Origin: Alitta virens
Taxonomy: Eukaryota > Annelida > Polychaeta > Phyllodocida > Nereididae
Direction: 5' to 3'
Length of the DNA stretch: 64,000 bases
Assembly (NCBI GenBank): GCA_932294295.1
Contig: OW028576.1
Location: forward strand, 46,656,628 to 46,720,627
A model generated the notes under the pieces. That model saw only the letters and a list, made by a program, of their open reading frames with translations. It ran no database searches and was not told where the DNA came from. Position numbers and translations under genes: made by a program. Below, in pieces: positions 13,935-24,905 of the stretch (the first letter of the stretch is position 1; each line of letters begins with the position of its first letter).

Positions 13935-13980
13935 CCTCAAAGGAGAACCCCATTAGGACAAACATGATGATATTCAACAT
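13935..13980 (-). pseudogene. Second copy of the signal-peptide first exon
   Basis: 46 bases, the same length and phase as the first exon at 12522-12567, encoding MLNIIMFVLMGFSFE plus one base. The splice donor reads GTACAT instead of GTAAGT, so splicing is probably weaker. It lies about 1.4 kb upstream of the main first exon with the same flanks. It could be an alternative first exon or a non-functional copy; the weak donor favours the latter. Confidence 0.65.
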
Positions 13981-15205
13981 TGTTGTTTTCGGAATCAAAG
14001 TTGACCTCCCTCAAATACTATATATATCATATGCAGTGTACTCCTGGACAATAATGTACAGACTGATGAATGTTCCTTGTTAACAAAGATATGAATGACT
14101 CAGTAATGAATAACAGTCATAATGAAGATGTAATCTAAATTAAGCGATACAGAAACATGGAATCCAACAATTCCTTCTTAAATGATAGCTCACTCAATAT
14201 CTGGTCTATTTTAGATATAACATGTACAGAGAGCTTGTGAATTGTCCTAGACTATGAACTGTTGAGCATTAATGTACTTCAATAATTCTACTGTTTGACC
14301 TGCCACCTGGTGAGAACTGACCAAAAAGACAAAAGCTTCACCTTCAGCTTATTATTCAGTCTTAATAACATTAGAGAACATTATCAGTATTTCCTTTTTA
14401 TGAAACACTGAATGAACAAGAAAAAGGAAAAGAAGATATAGTCAAAACACGCACACAGAAAATCCATGGTGATGAAGTTTTCTGAAAACAGTGCTTATGG
14501 TTAAATGAGAGTGTTTTCCTTATTGTTCCAGGTAATAAGTCATTTTCCTGATAGTCTGATAATTTGTATCATGTGCACATGTTCAAGAACCGAACATGGT
14601 TAATGAGATTATACATACATGTCTACTTGTGAAAACGTATTGACCGATTTGGTGATGCATTGATTGATTAATGATTAACTGATTTCCTAACATATTAATA
14701 CTTAATTTTGTAAAAAGTTACTGATTAATTGATACTTTTCTACTTATGATAATTTTTAGCATACTTTTGTAGGGGTTGATCTGGTTTCTATTCGATTTTG
14801 TTGACTGTATGTGAGAGTTGGGCACCGTGAGCTGTTTCCTCCTTGAAGTATGAAGTGACAATCACACATTCTCACCGTAAACATCTTACTATATTTTAGC
14901 ATCCTTAGTATCTTATGTAAAATGTGGAATTGTATAGCTTGTATATTTTATGGAAGATGGGGTTATGCTGTTTTTAAAAAATTTGGCCAGGTGGCTCATG
15001 GTGACCCGCCCATGGCGCACCTTGAGTCAGACTTGGGGCACCTTGAGCTAACCTAACAAATGCATGAAATTATTTAGAAGAGCTCAGTTTGCTTCATTAG
15101 TGGCAGTTATATAAAGAAATACTGATAAAGTACGTACAAAAAAAAAACAATATTGTTTGACTGTCCAGGGCAAGTGTAGGTATAAAATATGTGTAAGAAA
15201 TCATA

Positions 15206-15736
15206 ATATCATGCGCACATGAAAAATAATACCACTAAATAATAATATAAACCAAGATTTTTAATTTCGTTATCCAAAAAACAATCAGGGTATTGGCTGT
15301 TAGGCAATAAAATAAACACAGTTCTTCTGTATTTAAAGAAAGTTCATTATTTCTATTCATTCATATTTACCATATCGTCTTAATATTACAGTGTGGATGT
15401 TTAAGGGCCTTGCTTTTTACAAAAATAAAGTAAGACTTCATCAGACTTTGTAATAACCCACAGGAACGCTATATTATTTCACATCTAAGAAAATATAATT
15501 AACAAATAACACAATAAAAAAAAAATTTCCAAATTTTGTAAAACATAGCCAAGATATGTCAGTGTGGCTATCACACGGCACCATCATACAATGTCATTAG
15601 GGTAAGTGCATTAGTGTTAGACTTCAGCTCTAGGAACGAAAGAGTGTGTTAGAGTTCTGCTCTGGAAATGAATGTGTAACGCCCGCCCCCTTATGTCGGA
15701 CGAACACTTAACAATTTTAATGATGTCTGTGTGCTA
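15206..15736 (+). repeat. Dispersed repeat family R1, copy split by a LINE (left part)
   Basis: Matches 60170-60905 over ordered blocks ('aatatcatgcgcacatgaaaa', 'gggtattggct', 'cttctgtatttaaagaaagttcat', 'gtcattagggtaag', 'gagttctgctctggaaatga') and matches the minus strand of 30560-30840. It stops at 'gtctgtgtgctat' (15736) and resumes at 16674 with 'tatgggatttgctgagggtttagctgcag', which is contiguous in the 60 kb copy. Confidence 0.75.
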
Positions 15737-16673
15737 TACAAAAGAAAGCTGTGAGGATTCTTACAAATAGTAATTACTATATTGACACAAATGGACTTTT
15801 TAAGTCTCTGAAATTACTTAAACTCCATGACATTTGTGCACTGCATGACCTTAAATTCTGTTATAGACATAAAAATCACATTCCCCCCAAAATATTTTAT
15901 TGATCTTCTGTCATTACCACCAACTGAGCATCATAAATATGAAAAAAGACAAGAACATAGATTTAGATTGCCATTTGTTAATCATGAATTTTCCAAGCAA
16001 AGTATTAGTATAGGTACATGAATAATTTAAATAATATGTCTGTCAACTATGAGGAAAAACTACATACGCATAGTCAAGACGATTTTAAGAGGTATATTAA
16101 ATGTTGTATGATTGCAACATATAATGAACGTTTTTTCAAGGTTAAACCCTCATTAGTGGCATTATATTCATAACATACCTGTCGTATATGTCATCATTTA
16201 TAAAGAGCACTTTTAATTTTTTTGTTCTGTTAATTTGAAATAGTATAAAAATATATTTTATGAATCTTTAATCCCTGTAGGTGGCCCCATGATAGCCAAG
16301 GGATACCTTCGCTGGCCCACTGCGACTAGCTGACTCAGTACGCAGGTAGGGGCTGCCATTAGCCGGGAGGGATTCCTCCCGGTAGCGTGCGTGCGTGCGC
16401 ATCCTAGGCTTTAATATTGGAAAAGCCTAGACCGGAACATGATCCCCAGTCTAAAAATAGCACAGCCAATCAGAAAATTCAGTTCTTGGCCAATCAGCCA
16501 TCCGGGATAGGTAGAGGCGACCGGCCTATTGCGTTCATGCTTAGGCAGGCCCCAGCCAAAGGGATACCTTCTTAGTGGGGTCTCCTCACATTATGTAAAA
16601 AATTTTTGAAAATTAAATTTATAATATATATTTTATGAATGTGAAATAAAATTAATGTATCTGAATCTGAATT
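15737..16673 (+). mobile_element. Truncated CR1/L2-like LINE inserted into repeat R1
   Basis: Positions 15740-16020 encode the C-terminal tail of a non-LTR RT: 'QKKAVRILTNS', then 'FKSLKLLKLHDICALHDLKFCY' split over the next residues, then 'HKNHIPPKYFIDLL'. This matches the widespread invertebrate pattern 'Q.kavRii....y..ht..lF..l.iLkl.di'. A stop follows at 16019-16021. The 3' UTR holds a GC-richer segment (16270-16580) and ends at a short repeated 'tctgaatctgaat'. The copy is 5' truncated, as usual for LINEs, and precisely interrupts repeat R1. Confidence 0.75.
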
Positions 16674-17639
16674 TATATGGGATTTGCTGAGGGTTTAGCT
16701 GCAGTGTAGCCTATGTTTTTTGCTTACTTTGATTGATAAAAAAAGTCACTTGATAAGTTAAAATTTGATTTGTTGCAGTAGTTTAGAAATCAACTGTTCC
16801 ACAAAAATTGTCACTAAACCACTAAGAATAAAGTAAAAATGTGATTATCAGAAGGCACAACTAGCTCGTAGCCACTAAATGAGGAACTTAGATTGGTTAT
16901 TATATTATTCAGTAGTGTTAGAATTCTGCTGGAAATGAAATATCACGCAAACTTTAATTTCTAATCATAGCTAGTGTAATAGTATAAAATCAAACTTATG
17001 GTAGCAGGCACAGTTCTTTTTCTATCTTTATATTTTGACCTATATTGCATAAATACAAGAAAACTGTGAGGTTTTTTGGGGTCCAGGAGGGCTTTGACCT
17101 AAAGACACATGATCAGTATTGCCAGGCCTTTCCTGGTAACTGTGCATTAATTAATTTGTTTTCCTTGTCAGTTTGGAATGTTTCTGTTTCATGTTTATAT
17201 AGTAGTTCATGAATATGTATGTGTATTTTCACGACCCATCATTTTATACATATATTGAAGGATGAACCAATTACCATTCATGAAATCTACTGGAAACAAG
17301 CTGGATACATCACAGATTGTGTATTGGTCAAGGAAATTAGCAATATTCATATTTTATGAAATAGATCTAGGTTCTGAAGCAGCTGTCTGCTGGTGGTTTG
17401 ATGAATTCCTGAGTAGTGTAATAATTACCAAATATTGTGTGTTAAGAGGTGTGGCTATATCTTTATAGGGCTACAGATTATCTTTGGGTTACCCACTAGC
17501 ACGGGTACAGTTAGTACACTCTAGTAGGGAAAAGCCTACTTTGGGTAAAAGATGTAAAGTTATTTATGATCATGAATTGACACTATCATGCTGTAGTCAA
17601 TGTCAATATCTCAATGCTACTAGGTCTGAAGTTTAGACA

Positions 17640-17815
17640 GCTTATATGACCAGCTGTCAGAGGCAGACATAATGATCAGATAACAAGGCTTGGAGTCCAC
17701 ATCATGTCACACATTTACCCCATGGACAGGGCCCTTTACTTCATCAGCAAAGACACAAAGTACAAGGCACCCCCAATTTAATGTCTCATTCGATAAACAT
17801 CTAGCGGAGATGTAG
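17640..17815 (-). repeat. SINE fragment within duplication copy 3
   Basis: Complementary to the SINE 3' half, and colinear with the fragment in duplication copies 1 and 2 ('cttatatgaccagctgtcagaggcagacat', then 'catggacagggccctttact'). Confidence 0.6.
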
Positions 17816-17850
17816 GTCAACTTGTGCTATTTTTGATAAAATTCACTTAC

Positions 17851-17896
17851 CCCCAAAGGAGAACCCCATCAGGACAAACAGGATGATATTCAACAT
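17851..17896 (-). CDS. Third copy of the signal-peptide first exon (possible alternative first exon)
   Basis: 46 bases encoding MLNIILFVLMGFSFG plus one base, phase 1, with an intact GTAAGT donor. It would splice in frame to the exon at 11200-10964 exactly as the exon at 12522 does. It could therefore serve as an alternative promoter and first exon about 5.3 kb further upstream, or be a leftover of gene duplication with no body of its own. No propeller exon is recognisable between 12.6 and 17.8 kb. Confidence 0.6.
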
Positions 17897-19099
17897 TTTT
17901 GTTTTCAGGATCAAAGTTGACCTCCCTCAAATGAAATATTGTATGTAGTGTAATCCTGCACAATAATGTACACACTGATGAGGTTTCCTTGTAAGCAAAG
18001 ATATGAATGACTCAGTAATGAATAACAGTCATAATGTTATCTAAATTAGTGATAAAAAATACATGGAATCCAAAAATTTTTGCTTGAATTTTAGTCGCAT
18101 ATCTGGTCTATTTTAGATATGGAAACATGTACAGAGAGCCTATGAACTGTTCTAGACAATGCTGTGTTTAGCTTTAATGTTTGTTGCCTCTCTAATACAC
18201 ATGATTACTTCAATAGTTGTCAATTGAGCATTGGCCTTGATGAACGCTTGAGCATTTTTGTACCAAAATTAAAGATAATACCAATGGGCACATACACTGC
18301 ACATATCCGAGAATGCCAATTTTTTGAAAATCATACATTATATGGTTCGACCTGCCACTTCTTGAGCACTGAACAAAATGAAAAAAGCATCACCTTCAGC
18401 TTATTATGCAGTTAATTCCATTATAGCAACATTATGAGTATTTTCTGTTTATAAAACACTGAATGAACAAGAAAAAGGAAAAGATATAGTCAAAACACAT
18501 CCATAGAAAATCCATGGTAAGTTTTCTGAAAATAGTGCTTTCGGTTAAATGAGAGTGTTTTCCTTATTGTTTCAGGAAGTATGTATTTTTGGTATCATGT
18601 GTACATGTTCAATAACAGAACATGGTCAATCAGATTATACATGCATATCTAATTGTGAAAATTTATTGACCAATTTGGTGATTTATTGATTGATTAAATG
18701 ATTGACTGATTTCCTAACATATTAATACTTAATTTTGTGAAAATTTACTGATTGATTGATTGATACTAGAGGTCCCCAGTTTTCTGCTAACAGCAATTTT
18801 TAGTATATACTTTTGTAGTGGTTGATCTAGTTTATATATAAGATTTTGTTAACTGTATGTTAGCTTCATACTCCAAGGTGGAAACATGAGCTGTTCCCAT
18901 CTTTGAGTATGAAGTGACAATCACACAGTCTTACTGTTAACATCTTACTATATTTTAGCATTATGTAAAATGAGGAATTGTACAGATTGTATATTTTGCT
19001 TGTAAGATAGTAATGCTGTTTCTAAAAAATGTGGTCAAGTGGCTCATGGTGACCCTACCATGGGCACTTTAAGTGAGACTTGTGGCACCTTAATTGTTG

Positions 19100-20000
19100 T
19101 GTCTTTGGTAGCAGTTCAAATTTATTTTTTGTTTCCATTTTGTCATGGGCAGAACCATTATAATTTCTCTGCTATGCAATGCTCTGTCTATTGTTATATA
19201 TGAAATTGTTATCAACTAATCTTTAACCGATTTAATTTTTCTATCAAAAATAGTTTACAACTTTCAATTCTACGTCCGTAACTTTGTTGCAAACAATACA
19301 AGTGTTTAATATTCAGTGTGTTGTGTTTAAAATATTAAATATGTCTCTTATTAAACCCGAAATATTCAATCTGGTGTGATTAAGCACACAAATTTGAACT
19401 AAACTTCTCCACATTTAATTTAACATTTTTTGTACTTTTTCAATTTTGATTATTCATCTATTACGATTACAATTGAGATTAGCTACACTACACAGTTCAC
19501 AGTGGAAAAGCATGATTAAAATATAACAAGGAGTTTTTGTGTGTTGTAGGATATGGGCATAGGTGGATTAATCAAATATTAATATATTTTTTTAAATCAG
19601 AAAGAAAGAAAGAAAGAAAAAACTCTTTCCTAATGTCAGAGTGTTAATACTATTTTTTTGGAAAAGTCACTGTCTTAAAATGGTAGCATGCGAAAGCTGT
19701 ATGCATGTAACAATTTTTACCTGTGACTAAATATGTCCACAAATAAGAAGAAAACAGAAATTCGTGAAAAAACAAATGCCATAAAAATGGCGGCATCGAA
19801 CACTTGCCAAATGTTTTCATTCACTGAAAATATCATTGATTTAATTTCTTTTTGCCAAATGTCTCCTTTTTCTTTGTAGATTTGTTTTACAAATAATTGT
19901 ACACCTACACCAATGGGTTATGAACATTTGTTTAAATATGAGGTTTGAAAAGCTGTTATCACTAAGGCCAGCTCCTCAAAGATACTGTTGTATGCTGGTC
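19100..20000. other. Gene-free stretch
   Basis: AT-rich sequence with a short (GAAA)n run near 19603-19620. I see no exon or recognisable element. Confidence 0.5.
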
Positions 20001-20007
20001 CAGGCAC

Positions 20008-20185
20008 CCCTTAAAAATTGGAGGTGCCTTGTACTCGGTGTATATGCTGAGGCGAGTGAAAGACACTACCAATTGGTAAATGGGTGTTAACTGGTGTGGA
20101 CTCTAATCAGCCTTATCATGTTGTCATTACATCTGTCTGCCGCTAGTCATAGAAGCGGACTAAGCCTTCAGACCCGTAGCAAAAA
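20008..20185 (+). repeat. SINE 3'-half fragment
   Basis: Contains 'ttggaggtgccttgtactcggtg', 'atgctgaggcgagt.aaagac' and 'tacatctgtctgcc', the conserved body of the TATC-tail SINE seen also at 39905 and 62474. The tRNA-like head is absent. Confidence 0.65.
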
Positions 20186-20629
20186 GACAAGACAGTATAA
20201 GACAATGTAGGCCTGTTAGTAATGAAGCAATTTCCTAGTAAACCTATTGGAACCAAATAATTACCTTAGATTTTATTATTGCTGTTTCTTTGTTATTGTG
20301 ATTGGGGCACTTCCTGGCCACAGATCTCACATAACACATCAATAAAATTTATTGAATATTGAATGGACAAAGTGGGTACTTTTTGACCCAATGCCAAGAC
20401 TCTGTTTAATTGCAGGAGAAAGTTGTTAAAATTGTATCGATAATTGACTATTTGTATATTTTAATTGCATTTTGTCACATTAACAAGATGAAACATTGAC
20501 ATTTTTCTTCGTTTTTTTTTTCCTATTTAAAAAGTTTATTAACACTATACTGTAAAAAAAAAATGTTAAAGAACAGTCACAAATAATACTTGAGAGAGAA
20601 AATCATCATACAGGTATAGATCCATGAAG

Positions 20630-20785
20630 TCAGTTCCCATATTCCAGTTCCCAGTCAGCTACCAGTTAACTACCAGTAAAATGAACTCTGTTCCCAGTTC
20701 TAGTTCCCAGTCAGCTACGAGCCAGCTACCAGTAAAGTGGACTCAGCTCCCAGTTCTAGTTCCCAGTCAGATACCAGTAAAATAT
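20630..20785. repeat. Minisatellite with CAGTTCCCAGTCAGCTACCAG unit
   Basis: About three irregular units of 50-60 bases, each with 'cagttctagttcccagtcag' and 'taccagtaaa'. The 64-residue frame through it is repeat-derived, not a gene. Confidence 0.75.
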
Positions 20786-20863
20786 CTGGGCAAATGTGGA
20801 AAGTTAGCTATAAAATAAGCATGCACCATTGTTTGCAGCAATGAATAGCTGATGGAATAGTAG

Positions 20864-21640
20864 GCACCAATATTTGGTACCATTAAATAGCCGAGGCATT
20901 AGGCCATCTAAACAATAGACTGCCAGCTTTGAACTATCATTCAATGTACCCAACTCCCACATTTTTATGAAAAGCTTACTCAAAATATTTCAATTTGCTC
21001 AACATATTTTTCTTAACTGCATAGTTACCTATCCAGTAAGCACCAATATTTGGTACCATTAAATAGCCAATAGATTAGGCTATCTATACACCAAACATTT
21101 CTGCTACAATTCTAAATACCCAGCTCCCAGACTTTTATGTGTCATTTTCTACAAACAAATTTAACTTTGCTCAACAAATTTCTGGTAGCTGAGTAGTTAG
21201 CTACCTAGTAAACCCCAATATTTAGTACCATTACATAGCCATTAGACTAGGCTATCTAGTAAATACACTACAACATTTCTGCTACCATTCTAAATACCCA
21301 GCTCCCAGATTTGTATGTGTGATTTTCTACAAAATATTTAACTTGCCTCCAAAAATGTCTGGTAACTGGATCGTTAGCTATCCAAATATTTAATAGCCAA
21401 TAAATTAGGCTATCTAGTAAATACACTACCAAATTTATGCTACCATTGTAAATACCCAGCTCCAAGATATTTATGTGTCATTTTCCACAAAACTATTATT
21501 TGCTCAACAAATTTCTGGTAGCTGGAAAGTTAGCTATCCAGTAAGCAACAATATTTGGTACCATTAAATAGCCAATATCTTACGCTATCTAATAAACACA
21601 CTGCCTTTTTTTAAATTTCTAGTTGTGCCATTTTTTGGTT
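20864..21640. repeat. Satellite array, about 170-bp unit
   Basis: The block 'caatatttggtaccattaaatagcc..tagg.tatct' recurs at about 20864, 21041, 21213, 21382 and 21546, a period of 164-177 bases, giving about 4.5 copies. The fourth copy has lost 'ggtaccat'. Between blocks each unit has 'acccagctcccag.tttttatgtgt' and 'ctcaacaaatttctggtagct'. It adjoins the minisatellite at 20630, which shares 'agctacc' and 'cagctcccag'. Confidence 0.8.
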
Positions 21641-21726
21641 AAATGTCAAGGCACAAAAATAAAATAAAAATATTTGTTTTCCCGTTTCCGGAACAGAACT
21701 TCTTCACTACTACTCCTAAATATACT

Positions 21727-21762
21727 AGATAGATAGATAGATAGATCGATAGACAGATAGTT
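21727..21762. repeat. (TAGA)n microsatellite
   Basis: Short imperfect GATA-type run. No SINE body is visible beside it, unlike the GATA runs at 44 and 47 kb. Confidence 0.85.
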
Positions 21763-22289
21763 ACTTTATTTTGATAGAAATGGTACAACAATTATATACA
21801 GAAAGACATTTATATGATGTTAACTATGACTTGTAATCTATTTTAAATATAACCCCATTTGAAACCACAATAAAAAGAAAGAATACTAAAACTGATAATC
21901 TGAAGTTTCAGGCTCTACTATAACACTTGTATCATTTTCGGTCTGCAACATGTTGGACTGTAATGATTCGGTCTGGCTCTCCAAGGTTGGTAATTTGCTA
22001 GGCTTGAGAGATGTTGCCGAAGCTATATAATAGTTTAGATGCCTATAACATTGCCAAAATATGTGTAAAATAGTGTTGTTGTGCTGTTTTGGGAGTTTCA
22101 TGACAAACATTATATATGCTACTTGTGTAGTCTGGTGAAAATATGATATTGCACCTATCATATCAAATTTATAGCACTGCTGTATAAACTTCATCTTAAC
22201 AACATTATAATGCTTTTTTTTATACCAATGGAAGTACGCTAAATATTGTGTTAAATATATTTTATTAATATAAAATTAGTTAAGCATTA

Positions 22290-23530
22290 ATGCTCCCCAC
22301 CTTTCCTGGCGCCGCACTCCTCATATCGGCCAATCATAGGCATATCATTTTAATCCCTTTCCAAGCCCTATAAAACTATGGGACAAGGGCTAAGTGGTCA
22401 TTCGCTTTCATTCCTTTGTTCCCACCCTCCCAATACCCCATCAAAATTGTTCATTTTAATTCTAGATGGTTCACCATTTTTTCTTGATATATTTGCTTGT
22501 ATAACATATTTATCTTATGTATATATATTTTCAGTCTGTCACAGTGAGTATTATTATCTAAGTTGTGATAACATTAGAATAAGTCCTGTGCTGATTATTA
22601 TTGTCTAAGTTATATAAGACTAGGATAAGTCTGGTACTGTTTAACTTACCATAAGACTGGATTAGTCATGTCTGTTGCTCATGACGTTTATACTAATATA
22701 TGTAAGTTTCATTCATGTTAAAGTTCTATAACTAACATGTACGTTTTCAGAGACATTTGCGAATTCCTTGTGTTTGAGGAGCATTGGTGGCATATCTTCA
22801 AGGAGCATTCCCACATGAGAGATAAACACTCCCAATACAGATAGAGATTTTGAGGTTACCAGGAGGAGTACCTATAGAGGCTACTATCATTGTTTTATTT
22901 CCGCGAACTATCTGCCGGCTTGTTTTACCTAGTCAAGGATAGATCCATTGCAACGGTAAACAAAGCCATCATAACTGGCTGGGAGTTCATATGTAGCAAC
23001 TGCACTTTGGTTGCTACAGATGGTCCCGGTAGCCCCTATGGCAATGACATATGACTCCCGGATGCCTCTAGGGCACCAATGGTAGAGCTATAGAATCTTG
23101 CCGGGACCAACTCTATGGAAAAGACGTGAAGCCAACGGATACTCCTCCTAGACCTCAAAATCTCTACTGTAGCTGTATCGGGAGTGCCTATTGCCCATGA
23201 GAGAATGCTCCTTAGAGATCTAGAATGATTACCGCTGTTGCCGTAGTTGCACTGGCACTCTATTGCAGGTATACCGTACGTCGACCATTGTAGCTGTAGG
23301 ATAAACTTGAGTGTATCCATCCCCGGCTTTTTGCTGGCTATGTACCTTGGCTATGTTGGCGGTTGTATGTACCTTGGATATGTCCTCTGCTGCCCTCAAA
23401 TAGCCAAAATGCAATCATCACAGTCAAGGCTTCCATACTCCAAGGGATTATGTCATAATGGTCACGATATGAGCCTTATACCTTTGATTTCTTTACCTGC
23501 TATGTCAGAACTGGCTTTAAACAAAGCAAC
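22290..23530. other. Unidentified region with a diverged inverted repeat and a TATA-like box
   Basis: Base composition is more even than the surroundings. A TATAAAA at about 22370 follows 'cctggcgccgcactcctcatatcggccaatcatagg', which includes a CCAAT. Segment 22797-22880 ('aaggagcattc...gagattttgaggt...ggaggagta') is roughly complementary to 23133-23215. Overlapping frames run through 23036-23534 on both strands, but I recognise no domain, and overlap on both strands is typical of repeats. A foldback DNA element or a solo LTR are possible readings. Confidence 0.4.
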
Positions 23531-23679
23531 ATAAACTGTAATTATTTCTTATTTTGTAAAACATAGCAGAGATATATTGGTTATTCACATGTTCTGCTCT
23601 GGAAATGAAGAATACAGTTTTTATAATAAACATAGCAAAGATATGGCAACTTCACTATCAAAAAGCACAACTAGGCCAT

Positions 23680-23765
23680 GGGAGCACTGTGGCCTAATGG
23701 TTAGAGCACTGGCTTGCTAAACCACTGGCATTCAGGACATGGGTTTGAATCCCACTCCGGCTCTC
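23680..23765 (+). repeat. tRNA-Ser(GCT)-like SINE head
   Basis: An A-box-like TGGCCTAATGG, an anticodon-loop-like 'cttgctaaa' in a 'tggcttgctaaacca' stem, a variable-arm-length insert and a B-box-like GGTTTGAATCC follow each other with tRNA-Ser spacing. Acceptor-stem pairing is poor, so this is a SINE promoter or tRNA pseudogene, not a working tRNA. It is followed by short tandem 'caaactctgatacc' units to about 23870. Confidence 0.65.
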
Positions 23766-24158
23766 AACTGTGATACCAAACTCTGCTGACAAACCAAACT
23801 CTGATGCCAAACTCTGATACCAAAACTGATATCAAACTCTGATACCAAGATACCAAATCAGAATGACCTCTGATTCCATACTCAATGCCAAACGCCGGTG
23901 AGGAGAATTCAATTCTGAAACAGTCACTATGCAAATACATAGACATTATTATTTTTTTATTACAAGTATTTTCGGAAAAAGTTTGCAAGGTTAAGTGTTT
24001 TAGTCTTCGAATTATTTTCCAGAAAAAGTGCTTAAATTATTTCTCACATCACCATGACAGATATACCAAATTTCAATCAATATATATATATTTATTCTTA
24101 CACTTATTCTTTATTATATTTTTTTTCTGACCCTTTTTCATTACATTTTCCCTTTTTT

Positions 24159-24215
24159 GGGAGGAGGGCTGGTGAGGGGGGGGGGACACATCCCCAACAC
24201 CCCCCTCCCCCTGGA
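24159..24215. repeat. G-run/C-run GC-rich block
   Basis: Runs of 11 G and then several C runs around 'acacatccccaaca' in otherwise AT-rich DNA. It can fold back on itself and the G-rich part could form a quadruplex. It is probably part of an uncharacterised repeat. Confidence 0.5.
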
Positions 24216-24802
24216 TCCATCCATATGTTCTATGACAATGTATTAATATATAGAGATATGAAACAATTGTTATTCTTTCATTTGAAACTCCACATTTGGT
24301 AAAATGTAATTTTTCAATAAATTGAATTTCATAACTATTTGTTGCATAATAATTTAAAGGTGTTCTATAACTGACCATGACACTCTTCATGGTTCTATTT
24401 CAATTGAAGGTGCTTTTTACTAGGTGTCTTAACTAGGACAAGTAAATTACCCCACCAATGCAGTTAATATTGCAGCTTGCAGGTTTTTGGCTTGGATAAT
24501 GCAAGGGAAGGATATATTAAAAACCTGATTGATTAAATATTGTTTAATATTTGTTCTTTTTCAAGATTTGATATTGAGGTAATTTCTAGTAATTTATTTC
24601 AGAATGTTTTTAATCAATAATATACTGACTTGGAAATTGACATAATCATGAGAATGTGGTAGGTAAAAGCAACATTTTATTTTCAGTGACAAGATGTCAA
24701 TAGAAATGTGTAATTTATATCAGAGATATACATCTGACATTTATCATATTAAATATGTCATAAAAGTAGAACCAGATCAGGCCATTTTGATTATAGTGTT
24801 GT

Positions 24803-24905
24803 AGAGAAGAGAAAAGAAGAGAAAAGAAGAGAAGAGAAGAGAAGAGAAGAGAAGAGAAGAGAAGAGAAGAGAAGAGAAGAGAAGAGAAGAGAAGAGAAGA
24901 GAAGA
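24803..24905. repeat. (GAAGA)n microsatellite
   Basis: About 20 copies of a purine pentamer with two early GAAAA variants; all purines on the plus strand. Confidence 0.95.

Larger units (their letters stand above)
13374..15040. repeat. Segmental duplication, copy 2
   Basis: Starts with sequence matching about 12215 of copy 1 ('ggtctgaagtttagccag...gtctgttccttg') and continues colinearly. It includes the SINE fragment, a first-exon copy and the 'ctcactcaatatctggtctattttagatat' block. Beyond the end of copy 1 it stays similar to copy 3 (18740-19090) through 'gtatgaagtgacaatcacaca' and 'ggtggctcatggtgaccc'. It lacks the far-left part present in copies 1 and 3. Confidence 0.7.
16755..19090. repeat. 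Segmental duplication, copy 3
   Basis: The most complete copy. Its left part matches copy 1 from 11355 and its right part matches copy 2 to about 15040. It carries a first-exon copy at 17851-17896 and the same embedded SINE fragment at 17640-17815. Repeat R1 and a LINE now separate it from copy 2. Confidence 0.75.

Noticed and set aside
20624..20818. Open frame of 64 residues rich in serine, glutamine and proline
   Set aside because: It lies entirely in a minisatellite; the periodic residues come from the DNA repeat.
23036..23534. Overlapping long frames on both strands as a coding gene
   Set aside because: No recognisable domain, no exon borders, and the DNA is part of an inverted repeat.
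23680..23765. Functional tRNA-Ser gene
   Set aside because: The A and B boxes are recognisable but acceptor-stem pairing is poor and it is joined to repeat sequence, so a SINE head is more likely.
24159..24215. Regulatory G-quadruplex
   Set aside because: Only a run of G with irregular loops in probable repeat sequence; no promoter nearby to give it a role.
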